From positions 173,475 through 237,474 of the forward strand of contig CAVZMF010000006.1 in the NCBI GenBank assembly GCA_963776375.1: a stretch of 64,000 nucleotides of DNA, in the 5' to 3' direction. The stretch is from PALSA-612 sp963776375 (GTDB lineage: Bacteria; Actinomycetota; Thermoleophilia; Gaiellales; Gaiellaceae). The stretch's first letter is position 1. Each line of letters begins with the position of its first letter. The notes beneath the pieces were generated by a model. That model was not told where the DNA came from, did not search any database, and saw only the letters and a list, made by a program, of their open reading frames with translations. The translations under genes were made by a program, and so were the position numbers. Below, in pieces: positions 9,399-17,600 of the stretch.

Positions 9399-10017
9399 CT
9401 ACAGCCGGAAGTCGGCGGGATACGGGAACGACAGGCTGTCGCGCACGACCGCGAACCGCCCGGGAGCCAGATACGCGAGCAACCCGAGCCGGTGCACGAG
9501 GTCGGCATCGTCCACCTCGGGCCCGCGCAGCGCGTCCCGGGCCGCCCACGCGGCCGACCACCCGACCGACGATCAGGCTGTTCGGCCCGAAGCCGTCCAC
9601 GATCCGCTCGAGCTCGCACTCCAGGTACAGGAAGCAGCCCTCGACGAGCCGGCCGTCGACCGTCCGCGCCGGAACGGAAGGCACCGCCTCGAGCGTCGGC
9701 TTCGCACCTCCCTCGAACCGACCTCCGGCAGCGAAGCTCGACTCCACGATCTGCTCGGGTCTGGGAAAGCTGACCGTGAACTGAGGATGCTCGACCACGT
9801 TCCGATAGGTCGAGTGCCGCGGGCTGCAGACGAAGCAGTAGAAGCCCTCCCAGCCGAGCGGCATCGCCATGTGCTTGGGAGCGAAGTCGTAGCCGTCGCC
9901 CTCCTTTGTCCCCACGAGCACCAGCGGCGCGACGGCGAACACGCGCGTCCACACGTCTGGCCCGACGGCCAGCTCGACCAGCTCCGCACGTTCGTGGACC
10001 GGAGCCTGCATGTTCAT
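9399..10017 (-). CDS. Flavin reductase-like FMN-binding protein (frameshifted)
   Basis: This is a roughly 205-residue protein of the flavin reductase-like domain family (FMN-binding split barrel), which reduces FMN or oxidises substrates with it. Visible blocks are VLVGTKEGDGYDFAPKHMAMPLGW, split here as VLVGTKEGDGYDF and PKHMAMPLGW, then CSPRHSTYRNV and NSLIVGRVV. The frame breaks near 9547, where a G-run has one base too many. The second frame then continues DALRGPEVDDADLVHRLG to a natural end YPADFRL. Start is ATG 10017 (MNMQAP), with an upstream in-frame start at 10104 lacking resemblance. The M20/ATP-grasp gene begins four bases after the stop, so the two form an operon. Confidence 0.7.
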
Positions 10018-10246
10018 CAACCCAGCCTGCCACCGGCCGTCGCCGCGTACATCCGCGCCCACGCCGACACCACCTGCGGCTAACCCCTCATACCCCCAAT
10101 GCATGCCGTCAGCGCTTAAGCGGTGGAACCGAGCAGTCCTGGCGGCAAGAGAAGGCTTTCGAGCCCTGAGCAGGAGGGGGTTGACGATCCGGCTCTTGGG
10201 AATCTGAATTAAGGTCGTTGCAACTGCGGCAAAAGGAGGGATTACT

Positions 10247-11151
10247 GTGGCTATTCAGCGTTCGGCGCGGTTCTTGGCGACCGTCGGTTTGTTCGCCGCG
10301 ATGCTGGCCCTCGGGTTTGGGGCCTCCGCGATGGCGGCGAAGACGCCCTCGCCGGTTGCCTGTGGGGACACCGTCACGTCTGACGTCACCCTCACTCGCA
10401 ATCTCACTTGCTCGGGTGACGGACTCATCATCGGGGCATCTGGCATCACCCTCGACCTGGCCGGTTACGCGATCAACGGTAGCGGGGTAGGCGTCGGGAT
10501 CAGCGGCTCGTCGATGTTCACGCTTCGGAACGGGGCGATCGGGAACTTCGAGACGGCGCTCCTCGGAGGAGCTGCTCAGATCACGAACATGACGATCGCC
10601 AACAACGACACTGGAATCGTCACTGGTTTCAGCTCCGGGAATCTCACGATCGACAACAGCCGCATCGTCCAGAACAGGGGCGATGGCATCTGGGGCGTGC
10701 AAGGTCATCTCATCCTCAGCAACTCGGTGGTCAAGAACAACGGCGGCACTGGAGTCGTGACCGGTGCGGGCGGCGAGTTCATCAACAACGATGTCTCCTC
10801 GAACGGCGGAACGGCGTCGCGTCCAACAACGGGGTGAGTCTTTTCCAGGGCAACCGCGCCAACAACAACGGCGGCGATGGGATCCACGTGAATCTGTCGG
10901 TCGCGACCATCCGGGGGAACGAGGCGAACGGGAACGCGCACGACGGGATCTTCATCGACGAGGTCGCCTCGCTGTTTCTGCCCGGCTACCGGATCGGCAA
11001 CAACACCACGAACCGCAACGGCGGTTTCGGCTTCGGCTACCACGGCCCGCCCGGGCCCGAGGTCGTGGTCGACGAGGGAGGCAACCACGCGAGAAACAAC
11101 GGAGACCCGCTCCAGTGCACGTTCCCGGGGCTGACGTGTACCCCGCGATGA
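10247..11151 (+). CDS. Secreted right-handed beta-helix protein (frameshifted)
   Basis: The protein begins with a signal peptide (positively charged start, hydrophobic core to about residue 25, cleavage after SAMAA). It continues into short Asn/Gly-rich parallel beta-helix coils such as NMTIANNDTGIVTG and NSRIVQNRGDGIWG. Such pectate-lyase-like helices bind or cleave polysaccharides, but the catalytic residues are not recognisable and the fold alone does not give a substrate. The start is GTG 10247 with AGGAGGG five to seven bases upstream. The frame breaks near 10812. The second part (SLFQGNRANNNGGDGIHVN onward) keeps the coil pattern and ends CTFPGLTCTPR, with a possible disulfide pair. The gene sits alone before the tRNA-relic region. 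Confidence 0.7.
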
Positions 11152-11336
11152 CTGACCTCGCTCCGGCTTCCGCTCCAGCCATGTTCTTTAGTGGGATGTC
11201 CGGAGCGACCGGCGGGCGGTCAGCGCGATGACCGAGATCAGCCACGCGGCGAGGGCGCAGAAGGCCCACCAGCACGCATGTGGCCGCCCGGGGGCAGACA
11301 GGGGTCTTGGGGTGCGGATAGCACCCTCATGCGAAA

Positions 11337-11385
11337 TGCCCCCGGGCAAGAATCGAACTTGCGCAGGCGGTTTAGGAAACCGCAG
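11337..11385 (-). other. tRNA 3'-half relic (Arg-CCT-like)
   Basis: On the minus strand, a perfect anticodon arm (GCGGT, loop TTCCTAA, ACCGC; anticodon CCT) and a perfect T-arm (GCAAG, TTCGATT, CTTGC) are followed by an acceptor-like CCGGGGGCA. I cannot find a matching D-arm or a 5' acceptor strand upstream, so only the 3' half of a tRNA seems to remain. This is the pattern left at att sites of elements that integrate into tRNA genes. Confidence 0.5.
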
Positions 11386-11442
11386 GCCAGGAGCCTCAGA
11401 GCTGACCCGGATGAAGTGCGCGCTGTCGGCGGCAGTCAAGCG

Positions 11443-11489
11443 CCCGTTTACCACGCGGGAGGTCGCTGGTTCGATCCCAGCCGCGCCCA
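11443..11489 (+). other. Second tRNA 3'-half relic
   Basis: On the plus strand, a CCCGT/GCGGG stem closes a 7-nt loop (TTACCAC) and a perfect T-arm GCTGG, TTCGATC, CCAGC leads to CGCGCCCA. The acceptor 5' strand GGGCGCG and a standard D-arm are missing upstream. The identity of the parent tRNA is uncertain. The relic lies about 60 bases from the minus-strand relic, with the 3' ends facing outward. Confidence 0.45.
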
Positions 11490-11599
11490 TTCCGACCCCG
11501 CATGACGAGCCGATTTCGCTCAACCATGCCGTGCGATGGGTGCGATAGGTGCGAGAAGTGCGGGGTGGTGTCCCCCTTGGTGCCCCCCTGATCGCCCCG

Positions 11600-11690
11600 G
11601 GAGTCCCGCGGCAGTCCGTCAGGAGTCCCGCGCCGGTCCGCCGCCGGCCGTCAGGAGTCCCGCGCGTCAGACCGGGTTCAGGGGAGGCTG
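11600..11690 (+). repeat. GGAGTCCCGCG repeat cluster
   Basis: Three copies of GGAGTCCCGCG lie at 11600, 11622 and 11654. The last two sit in a 16-base unit repeated with a 32-base period (11618 and 11650). The third copy continues into GTTCAGGGG and aligns with 14233-14268 on the far side of the monooxygenase/TetR pair. The same 12-mer recurs at 62782 beside tRNA-Asp. The rest of 11152-11797 holds only these repeats and the two tRNA relics. I see no real gene there. Confidence 0.6.
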
Positions 11691-11797
11691 GGGCGGGGAG
11701 TCCCGGATCGGAAGGCCGTCGCAGGGGGGAGGCCAACCCGAGTAACCGGGCGTGGTGGATGGGCGAGGAAGGGCGAGGAAGCGACACCAAGAACGAA

Positions 11798-11945
11798 ACT
11801 CGTTGAACTCGACGGTCACCCCGGCCGCCCAGGTGGTCAACGTCGTGAAGAACGGCCAGGGCGTCATGCCGTCGTATCGCGACCGGCTGACGCCGGGCAG
11901 GTCGCGCAGCTGGCCGCGTTCGTCTCGATCACCGCCGGCTCCTAG
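11798..11945 (+). pseudogene. Cytochrome c C-terminal relic
   Basis: The frame around QVVNVVKNGQGVMPSYRD resembles the C-terminal part of small c-type cytochromes, where the Met of the GxMP segment is the sixth haem ligand. A one-base frame change near 11899 restores QVAQLAAFVSITAGS and a stop at 11943-11945. The CxxCH haem motif and everything upstream are missing, so this is a 3' fragment of a deleted gene. Confidence 0.55.
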
Positions 11946-13413
11946 CGCCGAGCCGCCCTATGCGGCTCTGTCGAGTGAACGAAGCCCCGTGTCGGCGACG
12001 AAGGCGACGATCGCTCGTGCCAGCCGCGCGCCGGTTGGCGACCTCGTGGTTCCAGAGCGCGACCGGGGAGCCGTCGGGCCCCGCGAGCAACGATCCAGCC
12101 GTCGACAGGCCGAGCGCACGCGCGGCCATCGCGTCCAGCCGCTCCACGGTCACCGGTGGCGAGCCTGAGTGGTTGCTCGGCGGGCACTCGCAGTCGGGCC
12201 CGGCGAACAGCGTCAGGCCCTCGGTGAGCAGGTCGAGCGTCGACACGAGCTGCCCGTTGCGCGGCAGCCAGACGTGGGCGACGCGGCCTCCGATGTCCGC
12301 GTTGAGGCCGGCGGCTGTGCTGAGGATCGAGCCGTCGGCACGCGCAGAACGCAGTGTGTTGAACTCCGCCACCGGCCTGCGCTCACGCTCGTAGCGCTCG
12401 AGCAGCCCGTCCTGCGCCCAGCCGCGGAGCACCCAGGCCAGTCTCCAGCCGATGTCGAACCCGTCGCGGATCGCGGTGTTGAGGCCGGTGCCGCCGCGCG
12501 GCGTCACACGGTGCGCGGCATCGCCGATCAGGAACGCGTCGCCTTCTCGGAATCGCTCGGCGAGCCCGACCCCGAACGCGACCGGAATCGCGCGCTCGAT
12601 CTCGACCGGCAGACCGGGGACTCCGGCTGCGTCGCGGATCCACTGCGCGAGCTGGTCGTGCGACAGCGCCTCGACATCGCCGGCCTCGCCTTCCCGGTCC
12701 ATGGCGAACACCCAGCGGTCGGGCTTGCCCGCAGGGATGAAGCTGCTTCCGTCGCCGAGGAAGTAGATGCCGTAGCGGTGGTCGCGAACGAGCTCCCAGA
12801 GCGGCGCGTGGAACAGCACCGCGAGCCGTTCGGCGAGTCGCCCGTCGCCCTCCGACGCGATCCCGAGCGCCGCCCGCACCCGGCTTCGCACGCCGTCGGC
12901 GCCGACCACGTACCTGGCGCAGATGCGGCGGCGCCCGCTCGGGCCCTCGAGTGTGAGCACGTGGCCTCCGTCTGCTTCGCGCTCGAGCGAGAGGAGCTCG
13001 ACACCCCGCTCGAGACGCACGCTTCCGAAGGAGCCGAGATGCTCCTCGAGCAAGGGCTCCAGCTCGTCCTGCGGCAGGCAGGCGGGAGACGTCGGGCTGA
13101 CCAGAGCCGCCTGCTCGCGCGTCGGCAGGCCAACCTCCACGGGTGCCCCCTGGCCCGCCTCGACGAGTGTCGGACACGCCCACGCCTGCCACTCGACGTC
13201 GATCGAACGCTCCCACGCCTTCGCCTCGAGGCCCCAGCGGCGCAGCAGCTCCATCGTGCCCGTGCTCGCCACGGTCGCTCGCGGCAGCATCGAGCTCGAC
13301 GGCCGTCGCTCGACGACGAGCGTCTCGACTCCGTACGAACCGAGTGTCACGGCGCTCGCCAGACCGCCAGGACCGGCGCCCACGACCGCCACCTCGAATT
13401 CCTCCCGAACCAT
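11929..13413 (-). CDS. FAD-dependent aromatic monooxygenase
   Basis: This is a group A flavoprotein hydroxylase (UbiH/PheA/TfdB-like) that uses NAD(P)H and O2 to hydroxylate an aromatic substrate. The N-terminal Rossmann motif VVGAGPGGLASAV is at residues 9-21. The DG motif YVVGADGVRSRVR is near residue 165, and FLIGDAAHRVTPRGGTGLNT (the GD motif) is near 280. The start is ATG 13413, preceded by GGTGGGGG. The extreme C-terminus turns Arg-rich after WNHEVANRRAAG. A one-base shift near 12020 would instead give AIVAFVADTGLRSLDRAA and a stop at 11958, so the printed end is probably wrong. The gene is divergent from a TetR regulator with an operator-like palindrome between them, suggesting substrate-induced expression. 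Confidence 0.85.
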   Translation of the reverse strand: MVREEFEVAVVGAGPGGLASAVTLGSYGVETLVVERRPSSSMLPRATVASTGTMELLRRWGLEAKAWERSIDVEWQAWACPTLVEAGQGAPVEVGLPTREQAALVSPTSPACLPQDELEPLLEEHLGSFGSVRLERGVELLSLEREADGGHVLTLEGPSGRRRICARYVVGADGVRSRVRAALGIASEGDGRLAERLAVLFHAPLWELVRDHRYGIYFLGDGSSFIPAGKPDRWVFAMDREGEAGDVEALSHDQLAQWIRDAAGVPGLPVEIERAIPVAFGVGLAERFREGDAFLIGDAAHRVTPRGGTGLNTAIRDGFDIGWRLAWVLRGWAQDGLLERYERERRPVAEFNTLRSARADGSILSTAAGLNADIGGRVAHVWLPRNGQLVSTLDLLTEGLTLFAGPDCECPPSNHSGSPPVTVERLDAMAARALGLSTAGSLLAGPDGSPVALWNHEVANRRAAGTSDRRLRRRHGASFTRQSRIGRLGARSRR

Positions 13414-13430
13414 CTTTCCCCCACCTTTCA

Positions 13431-13481
13431 TCGGACAATGTGTGCGGTGAAGCCTAGCATTCGATCGGACGCTATGTCCGA
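13431..13481. promoter_or_regulatory. Candidate TetR operator
   Basis: In the gap between the divergent monooxygenase and TetR genes, TCGGAC (13465-13470) and GTCCGA (13476-13481) form a perfect inverted repeat with a 5-nt spacer. A third TCGGAC half-site lies at 13431-13436. The palindrome overlaps the likely TetR start codon (13474), a common autoregulatory arrangement. Binding by this TetR is inferred from position only. Confidence 0.5.
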
Positions 13482-14142
13482 CGAAGGTACGATTCGCGAC
13501 GTCGTGACGGTTCGGTCCTACGAGCAGCGCGCGCGGGCCGAGGAGGCCGAGCGCACGCGTATCCGGATCATCGAGGCGGTCTTCGTCCGCCTGAGCGCGG
13601 CGCCGGCCGAGCCGATCGCGATCGACCGGATCGCCCAGGCGGCTGGGGTCGCACGGTCGACCGTCTACGCGATCTTCGGCTCGCGTGCGGGGCTCTTCGA
13701 CGCCGTCGGTCGCGAGCTCCTGACGCGCTCGGGCTACGAGCGGCTTGTCGATGCGAAGCATCAGCCGGACGCGCGCGACCACCTCCGTGTCGGCTTGCGT
13801 GCGTCGACCGAGATGCTGGCCGCGAACCGCGACATCTACCGGGCGCTGCGCTCGATGGCGCAGCTCGACGAGCAGGCCGTCGGCGACGTGGTGGCACGGA
13901 TGGACGAGGAGCGGGCCGCCGGGATGGCCCGGCTGGCAGGACGGCTCGCCGCCCAGGGCGTGCTCCGCGACGACCTCGGCGCCGAGGCCGCCGAGCACAT
14001 CCTCTGGGTGCTGACGAGCTTCGAGAGCTTCGACCTGCTCTTCATAGGCCGCGGTCTCTCGATCGATCGTACGGTCGATCTCCTGATCGACGTGGCCGAG
14101 CGCGCCCTCTACACGGAGCCCTACAACCCCGCGTCGCGCTAG
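13474..14142 (+). CDS. TetR-family transcriptional regulator
   Basis: This is a 222-residue repressor-type protein. The N-terminal helix-turn-helix is clear: IEAVFVRLSAAPAEPIAIDR leads into IAQAAGVARSTVYAIFGSRAGLFDAVGREL, in which GVARSTVYAIFGSRAGLF is the recognition region. The remaining helical part is the ligand-binding/dimerisation domain and has no family-specific motif. A longer start at 13438 (12 extra residues) would leave only 24 bases to the divergent gene, so ATG 13474 is preferred. Its neighbour, the FAD monooxygenase, is the obvious target. The inducer is unknown. Confidence 0.85.
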   Translation: MSDEGTIRDVVTVRSYEQRARAEEAERTRIRIIEAVFVRLSAAPAEPIAIDRIAQAAGVARSTVYAIFGSRAGLFDAVGRELLTRSGYERLVDAKHQPDARDHLRVGLRASTEMLAANRDIYRALRSMAQLDEQAVGDVVARMDEERAAGMARLAGRLAAQGVLRDDLGAEAAEHILWVLTSFESFDLLFIGRGLSIDRTVDLLIDVAERALYTEPYNPASR

Positions 14143-14662
14143 CCTGCCATCGCGGGCGGTGACGGGCGCGACCCTCGCGGCCCGATCAGCTCCGGGTCCC
14201 GAGGGCCGGGTCCCGCCCCAGGGGCCCGGGGCGGAGTCCCGCGCCTCGGACGGAGTTCAGGGGGGAGGGCTACCCGCCTTTCGGCGGCGGCCACCGGCCG
14301 GTCCTCGCGCACGCGTGCGGGAGTGTGCGGGGGACGAGGAGCGTGTGCGCTCGCGTTGGTTGGTTGCCTTCCGCTATGCCTGGGGCTTGCTCCTGCCCCT
14401 GGGCGCGCGTAGTTGCCCGGACTAGATCCGCGAGGTGCCGCTTTTGCTCTTCGAGGAAGCCGTCTTCGTGCGGCTTCAGCCCGAGCGCTGGGAGGAGCGT
14501 GTGCTCGTGGGCAAGCGGATAGCACCAGAGCGCTACGAGGCGGCTCGGCTGGGGGCGGTGCGCAAGCTGACATGTGCTCCTTTTGTGCTTAACGTTCAAC
14601 CGCATGAGCATCGGTCTTCGTCGTGAGGTCCGATGCTTCGAGCGACTGGAGGTGGCGTACTC
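14143..14662. other. Gene-free repeat-bearing region
   Basis: I see no gene in these 520 bases. They contain a very GC-rich block, a partner copy of the GGAGTCCCGCGC repeat ending in GTTCAGGGG (14233-14268), and the 12-mer GCGGATAGCACC at 14515-14526. The same 12-mer occurs at 11314-11325 on the other side of the monooxygenase/TetR pair. The last 50 bases hold the ribosome site of the DUF4389 gene. Confidence 0.5.
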
Positions 14663-15316
14663 ATGGCGTCAAGCACCCAGGCGACGGGCGGGCCGGCATA
14701 CCCGGTGCAGTTCTCGGTCGAGTATCCCGATCGCGTGCTGAACCGATTGGCAACTGCGTTCCGGCTGTTTGCCGCGATCCCGATCCTTGTCGTGGCGACC
14801 ACCATCGGTGGCCACGAGGGCACCTATGCGGCGGGCGAGCACGGCTGGAGGATCGCCGGCGGCACGGGCGCGCTGCTCTTTCTGGCCCCCTTACTGCTGA
14901 TCCTGTTCCGACAGAAGTACCCGCGTTGGTGGTTCGACTGGAATCTCGAACTGCTCAGGTTCTCGAACCGAATAGGCGTCTATCTGGCGCTGATGGATGA
15001 CCGCTACCCCTCCACCGATGAGCACCAGGCGGTCGCGCTCGACTTCCCCTACCCGGATGCGAAGCAGGAGCTCAATCGCTGGCTCCCGCTTGTCAAGTGG
15101 CTGCTCGCTATCCCTCACTACATCCTGCTCGTCTTTCTCTGGATCGCGGCCGTCGTCTCGGTGGTCATCGCCTGGTTCGCGATCCTCTTCACGGGTCGCT
15201 ACCCGCGCGGCCTCTTCGGCTTTGTCCTCGGTGTGTTCCGTTGGACGAACCGAGTGGTCGGGTACGCGCTCATCCTGGTTACCGACGAGTACCCGCCATT
15301 CCGGCTCAACCCCTAA
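14663..15316 (+). CDS. DUF4389 membrane protein
   Basis: This is a 217-residue membrane protein. Hydrophobic segments lie near residues 33-50, 70-85 and 140-175, and the repeated family signature of paired arginine/tryptophan turns is visible (FRQKYPRWWFDWNLELLRF, then FTGRYPRGLFGFVLGVFRW and EYPPFRL). The family has no known function, though members often occur as duplicated halves. The start is ATG 14663 with GGAGGTGG about eight bases upstream, rather than the in-frame ATG at 14633. A hairpin at 15329-15353 follows the stop. Confidence 0.8.
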   Translation: MASSTQATGGPAYPVQFSVEYPDRVLNRLATAFRLFAAIPILVVATTIGGHEGTYAAGEHGWRIAGGTGALLFLAPLLLILFRQKYPRWWFDWNLELLRFSNRIGVYLALMDDRYPSTDEHQAVALDFPYPDAKQELNRWLPLVKWLLAIPHYILLVFLWIAAVVSVVIAWFAILFTGRYPRGLFGFVLGVFRWTNRVVGYALILVTDEYPPFRLNP

Positions 15317-15328
15317 CTCCAAGTTCAG

Positions 15329-15353
15329 AGGCCACCCGGGGGAGCGGCCTTTG
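15329..15353 (+). terminator. Terminator-like hairpin after DUF4389 gene
   Basis: AGGCC and GGCCT pair around a CCCGGGGG-containing loop that can itself fold. A short T-rich stretch follows. The position, about 12 bases after the stop codon, fits an intrinsic terminator. Confidence 0.5.
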
Positions 15354-15447
15354 AAATATTGCGGTGGTGCGCCATCAGCAATAGGCGGATACGAAATCTG
15401 CCTCCGCCGCTCGTAATCGAGACCAGTGCTCGAGAGATCGAGACCAG

Positions 15448-15640
15448 TCATGGCGGTCTCCTTTCAATTGGGCTTCCGGTCCCATTGAGGACGGTGTTAC
15501 GGATGGCGGGCGCGACGCCGTCGAGTGGGATCTCACCCGCCGCCTTGGCGCCGAACGGTCCCGACGGCTCGAGCGTTTGCACGAGGAAGACCTCGGTCGG
15601 AGGCGCGTCGTCGGAGGGGAAGATCGAGCTCGGTTCCCCG
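15448..15640 (-). pseudogene. Molybdenum hydroxylase large-subunit C-terminal relic
   Basis: About 65 codons on the minus strand read PPTEVFLVQTLEPSGPFGAK, AAGEIPLDGVAPAIRNTVLN, which is the conserved C-terminal block of xanthine-dehydrogenase-type large subunits (FGAKGxGE, with the catalytic Glu). Nothing of the preceding 700 residues is present, and the frame runs back into the universal stress protein gene. This is the 3' end of a lost gene. The two intact homologues in this window (25849-28141 and 31701-34259) carry the same block. Confidence 0.6.
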
Positions 15641-16099
15641 CTACTGATTGCCGCCACCGAGCTTTCCTCGTTCCTCGGGCGGCACGATCACGACCGGGCA
15701 GGTGGCGTGGTGGGCGACTTGTTGCCCGACCGAGCCGAGCAGCAGGCTCCTGAAGCCGCCGAGCCCGCGTGAGCCGACGACGAGGAGGTCGGCGTCTCGC
15801 GACTCCTGGACCAGAACTTCGGCCGGTTGACCGTGAACGGCGTGGTAGTCGCGATCGATGCCCGGCTGGAGGCGTGATGCCTCGGACATCGCCTCGGCGG
15901 CGATGTCTCGCGCCCGCTCTCCGAATCCGGATTCGGCTTCGGCGCCGAGGCCCCAAGTGGACGCGTAAACGGCGGCCGGGATCTCCCAGGCGCACACGAC
16001 CCGCAGCTTGGCGTTCCGGAGCGCCGCCTCGCCGGCGGCGAAGCGGAGAGCAGCCTTACTTCCCTCGGACCCGTCAAGTCCGACAACGATCAGCGCCAT
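15641..16099 (-). CDS. Universal stress protein (UspA family)
   Basis: This is a single-domain UspA protein of 152 aa. The N-terminal strand ALIVVGLDGSEGSKAALRFA and the ATP-binding motif G-2x-G-9x-G-S (GSRGLGGFRSLLLGSVGQQV) are intact, so it should be an ATP-binding type. The start is ATG 16099 with AAAGGAGG four to five bases upstream. An extension to 16147 lacks support. It is divergent from the site-2 protease gene, with 206 bases between. A second, tandem-domain USP lies at 17601. Confidence 0.9.
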   Translation of the reverse strand: MALIVVGLDGSEGSKAALRFAAGEAALRNAKLRVVCAWEIPAAVYASTWGLGAEAESGFGERARDIAAEAMSEASRLQPGIDRDYHAVHGQPAEVLVQESRDADLLVVGSRGLGGFRSLLLGSVGQQVAHHATCPVVIVPPEERGKLGGGNQ

Positions 16100-16305
16100 G
16101 GCGCCTCCTTTCCATCGAGCTCTCGACCATCGTTGCTTGGATTGCACGTCGTGCCATCCGGGAGTGGCCGTTGTCCTCTGCTCCGAATTACGGAAACGCG
16201 CCCGAGATGCCGACCCGGCAAGTCTCCATGAGGTTTCTTACGGAGACAGGCTCCGGCGAGGCACGGATGAACACCGCGCAATGGCCCGGCACCCTTTGAC
16301 TGCCG

Positions 16306-17430
16306 ATGAATCCCAGCCTGACGCTCGGTCGTGTCGCAGGTGTCCGTATAGGGGTCAACTGGAGCTGGTTGGTCGCATTCGCTCTGATCGTGTGGACGCT
16401 CGAGAGCTCCGTGTTCCCGTCGCAGAACCCGCACCTGTCGAGAGGCGCCTATGTGGGCATGGCGATTGTCGCCGTGCTCGTCTTCTTCCTGTCGCTGCTC
16501 CTGCACGAACTCGGTCACGCCTTGCAGGCACGGCGGGAGGGGATGGAGATCGACGGGATCACGCTGTGGCTGTTCGGCGGCGTCGCCCGGTTCCGTGGCG
16601 ACTTCCCCTCCGCCGGCGCGGAGTTGAGGATCGCGCTGGCCGGGCCGGCCGTCTCGCTGTTCCTGGGTGGGCTGTTTGTCGGCCTCGCGGTACTCGTGTC
16701 TTCGCCGACCGAGGTGCAGGGTGTGCTCGCCTGGCTCGGCTACATCAACCTGATCCTGCTTGCCTTCAACATGCTGCCGGCGCTGCCGCTCGACGGCGGC
16801 CGCGTCCTGCGGTCGCTGCTCTGGCGGGCGCGGGACGACTTCCGCTTTGCCACCCGGATCGCCGCTGGTATCGGCCGTCTGTTCGGGTACGGCCTGATCG
16901 GCCTTGGACTCATCCTCTTCGTGGTCGCTGGTGCCTGGAGCGGCGCGTGGTTCGCATTCCTCGGCTGGTTCCTCGTCCTGGCGGCGACCGCGGAGGGCAG
17001 GATGGGCATTCTGCGTGAGGCGCTTGCCGGCCTTCGGGTTCGCGACCTGATGGTCCGTCGCCCGGTCGTGGTGCGTGTCGATTCGTCGCTGGCGGAGTTC
17101 ATGGACGTGGTCGCGCATACCCACCGCTACACGACCTACCCGGTCGTCGACGACGGTCACGTGCTCGGGCTCCTTCCCTTCAGCTGCGTGGCGGGGGTGC
17201 CGCGCGGACAGTGGCGGGAGCGCCGCGTGGCCGATTGCATGCTCCCGCTCGACGAGGTTCCGGTCGTGGACGAGGGCGAGCCCCTGCTGGACGCGCTCGG
17301 CCATCTGCATCGCGGCGGCGTCGATCGCGCGATCGTGCTCGACGAAGGCGAGTTCAGCGGTCTTCTGTCGATGACCGACGTCGGTCGGCTGGTCGCGGCC
17401 TCCCAGATCGCGGCCCGACGCGACGAGTGA
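16306..17430 (+). CDS. Site-2 protease (M50) with CBS domains
   Basis: This is an intramembrane zinc metalloprotease of 374 aa. The zinc motif HELGH is at residues 67-71 inside the second hydrophobic segment. The second metal motif, NMLPALPLDGGR, comes near residue 157. About six hydrophobic segments reach to residue 235. The C-terminal 120 residues hold a pair of CBS motifs (VRDLMVRRPVVVRVDSS and VADCMLPLDEVPVVDE) that sense adenosine nucleotides in related proteins. Members cleave membrane-bound anti-sigma factors or similar proteins, but the substrate is not identifiable here. The setting among universal stress proteins suggests a stress role. Confidence 0.9.
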   Translation: MNPSLTLGRVAGVRIGVNWSWLVAFALIVWTLESSVFPSQNPHLSRGAYVGMAIVAVLVFFLSLLLHELGHALQARREGMEIDGITLWLFGGVARFRGDFPSAGAELRIALAGPAVSLFLGGLFVGLAVLVSSPTEVQGVLAWLGYINLILLAFNMLPALPLDGGRVLRSLLWRARDDFRFATRIAAGIGRLFGYGLIGLGLILFVVAGAWSGAWFAFLGWFLVLAATAEGRMGILREALAGLRVRDLMVRRPVVVRVDSSLAEFMDVVAHTHRYTTYPVVDDGHVLGLLPFSCVAGVPRGQWRERRVADCMLPLDEVPVVDEGEPLLDALGHLHRGGVDRAIVLDEGEFSGLLSMTDVGRLVAASQIAARRDE

Positions 17431-17447
17431 GGGTCGCTCGTCGCGGG

Positions 17448-17520
17448 TTAGAACCCGGCGACGGCGCGGGCGACGTGAGCCTGGAGACGACGCCGATCGG
17501 CCTCGATGCTGACCTGGCCT
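17448..17520 (-). pseudogene. CBS-domain protein C-terminal relic
   Basis: On the minus strand, RPIGVVSRL is followed, after a one-base frame change near 17480, by VARAVAGF and a stop at 17448. It matches the ends of the two intact CBS proteins in this window (RPIGVVSSLDVLRALAG at 39893-40336 and RPIGIVSTLDIARGLAG at 51354-51830). Only about 22 codons remain. Confidence 0.5.
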
Positions 17521-17600
17521 GGCAGAGAGGCGTGTGGCCGGCGTTCTGCTTCAGCCCCAACTGCGCACTGGGCTACGCATCGACCGGAGGTCAAGCGGAT

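Noticed and set aside
11337..11489. Two complete tRNA genes
   Set aside because: Anticodon and T-arms are good, but neither has a pairing 5' acceptor strand or a D-arm, so I call them relics.
11618..11665. Possible CRISPR array
   Set aside because: There are only two 16-base units with 32-base spacing and no further regular repeats or cas genes anywhere in the window.
11188..11790. Minus-strand frame containing AAGIEPATSRV
   Set aside because: That peptide is a well-known artefact of translating antisense tRNA T-arm sequence. It arises here from the tRNA relic at 11443.
14891..15451. Minus-strand frame starting MTGLDLSSTG with a good AAAGGAG site
   Set aside because: Only about the first 25 codons are free. 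The rest is antisense to the DUF4389 gene and has no recognisable content.
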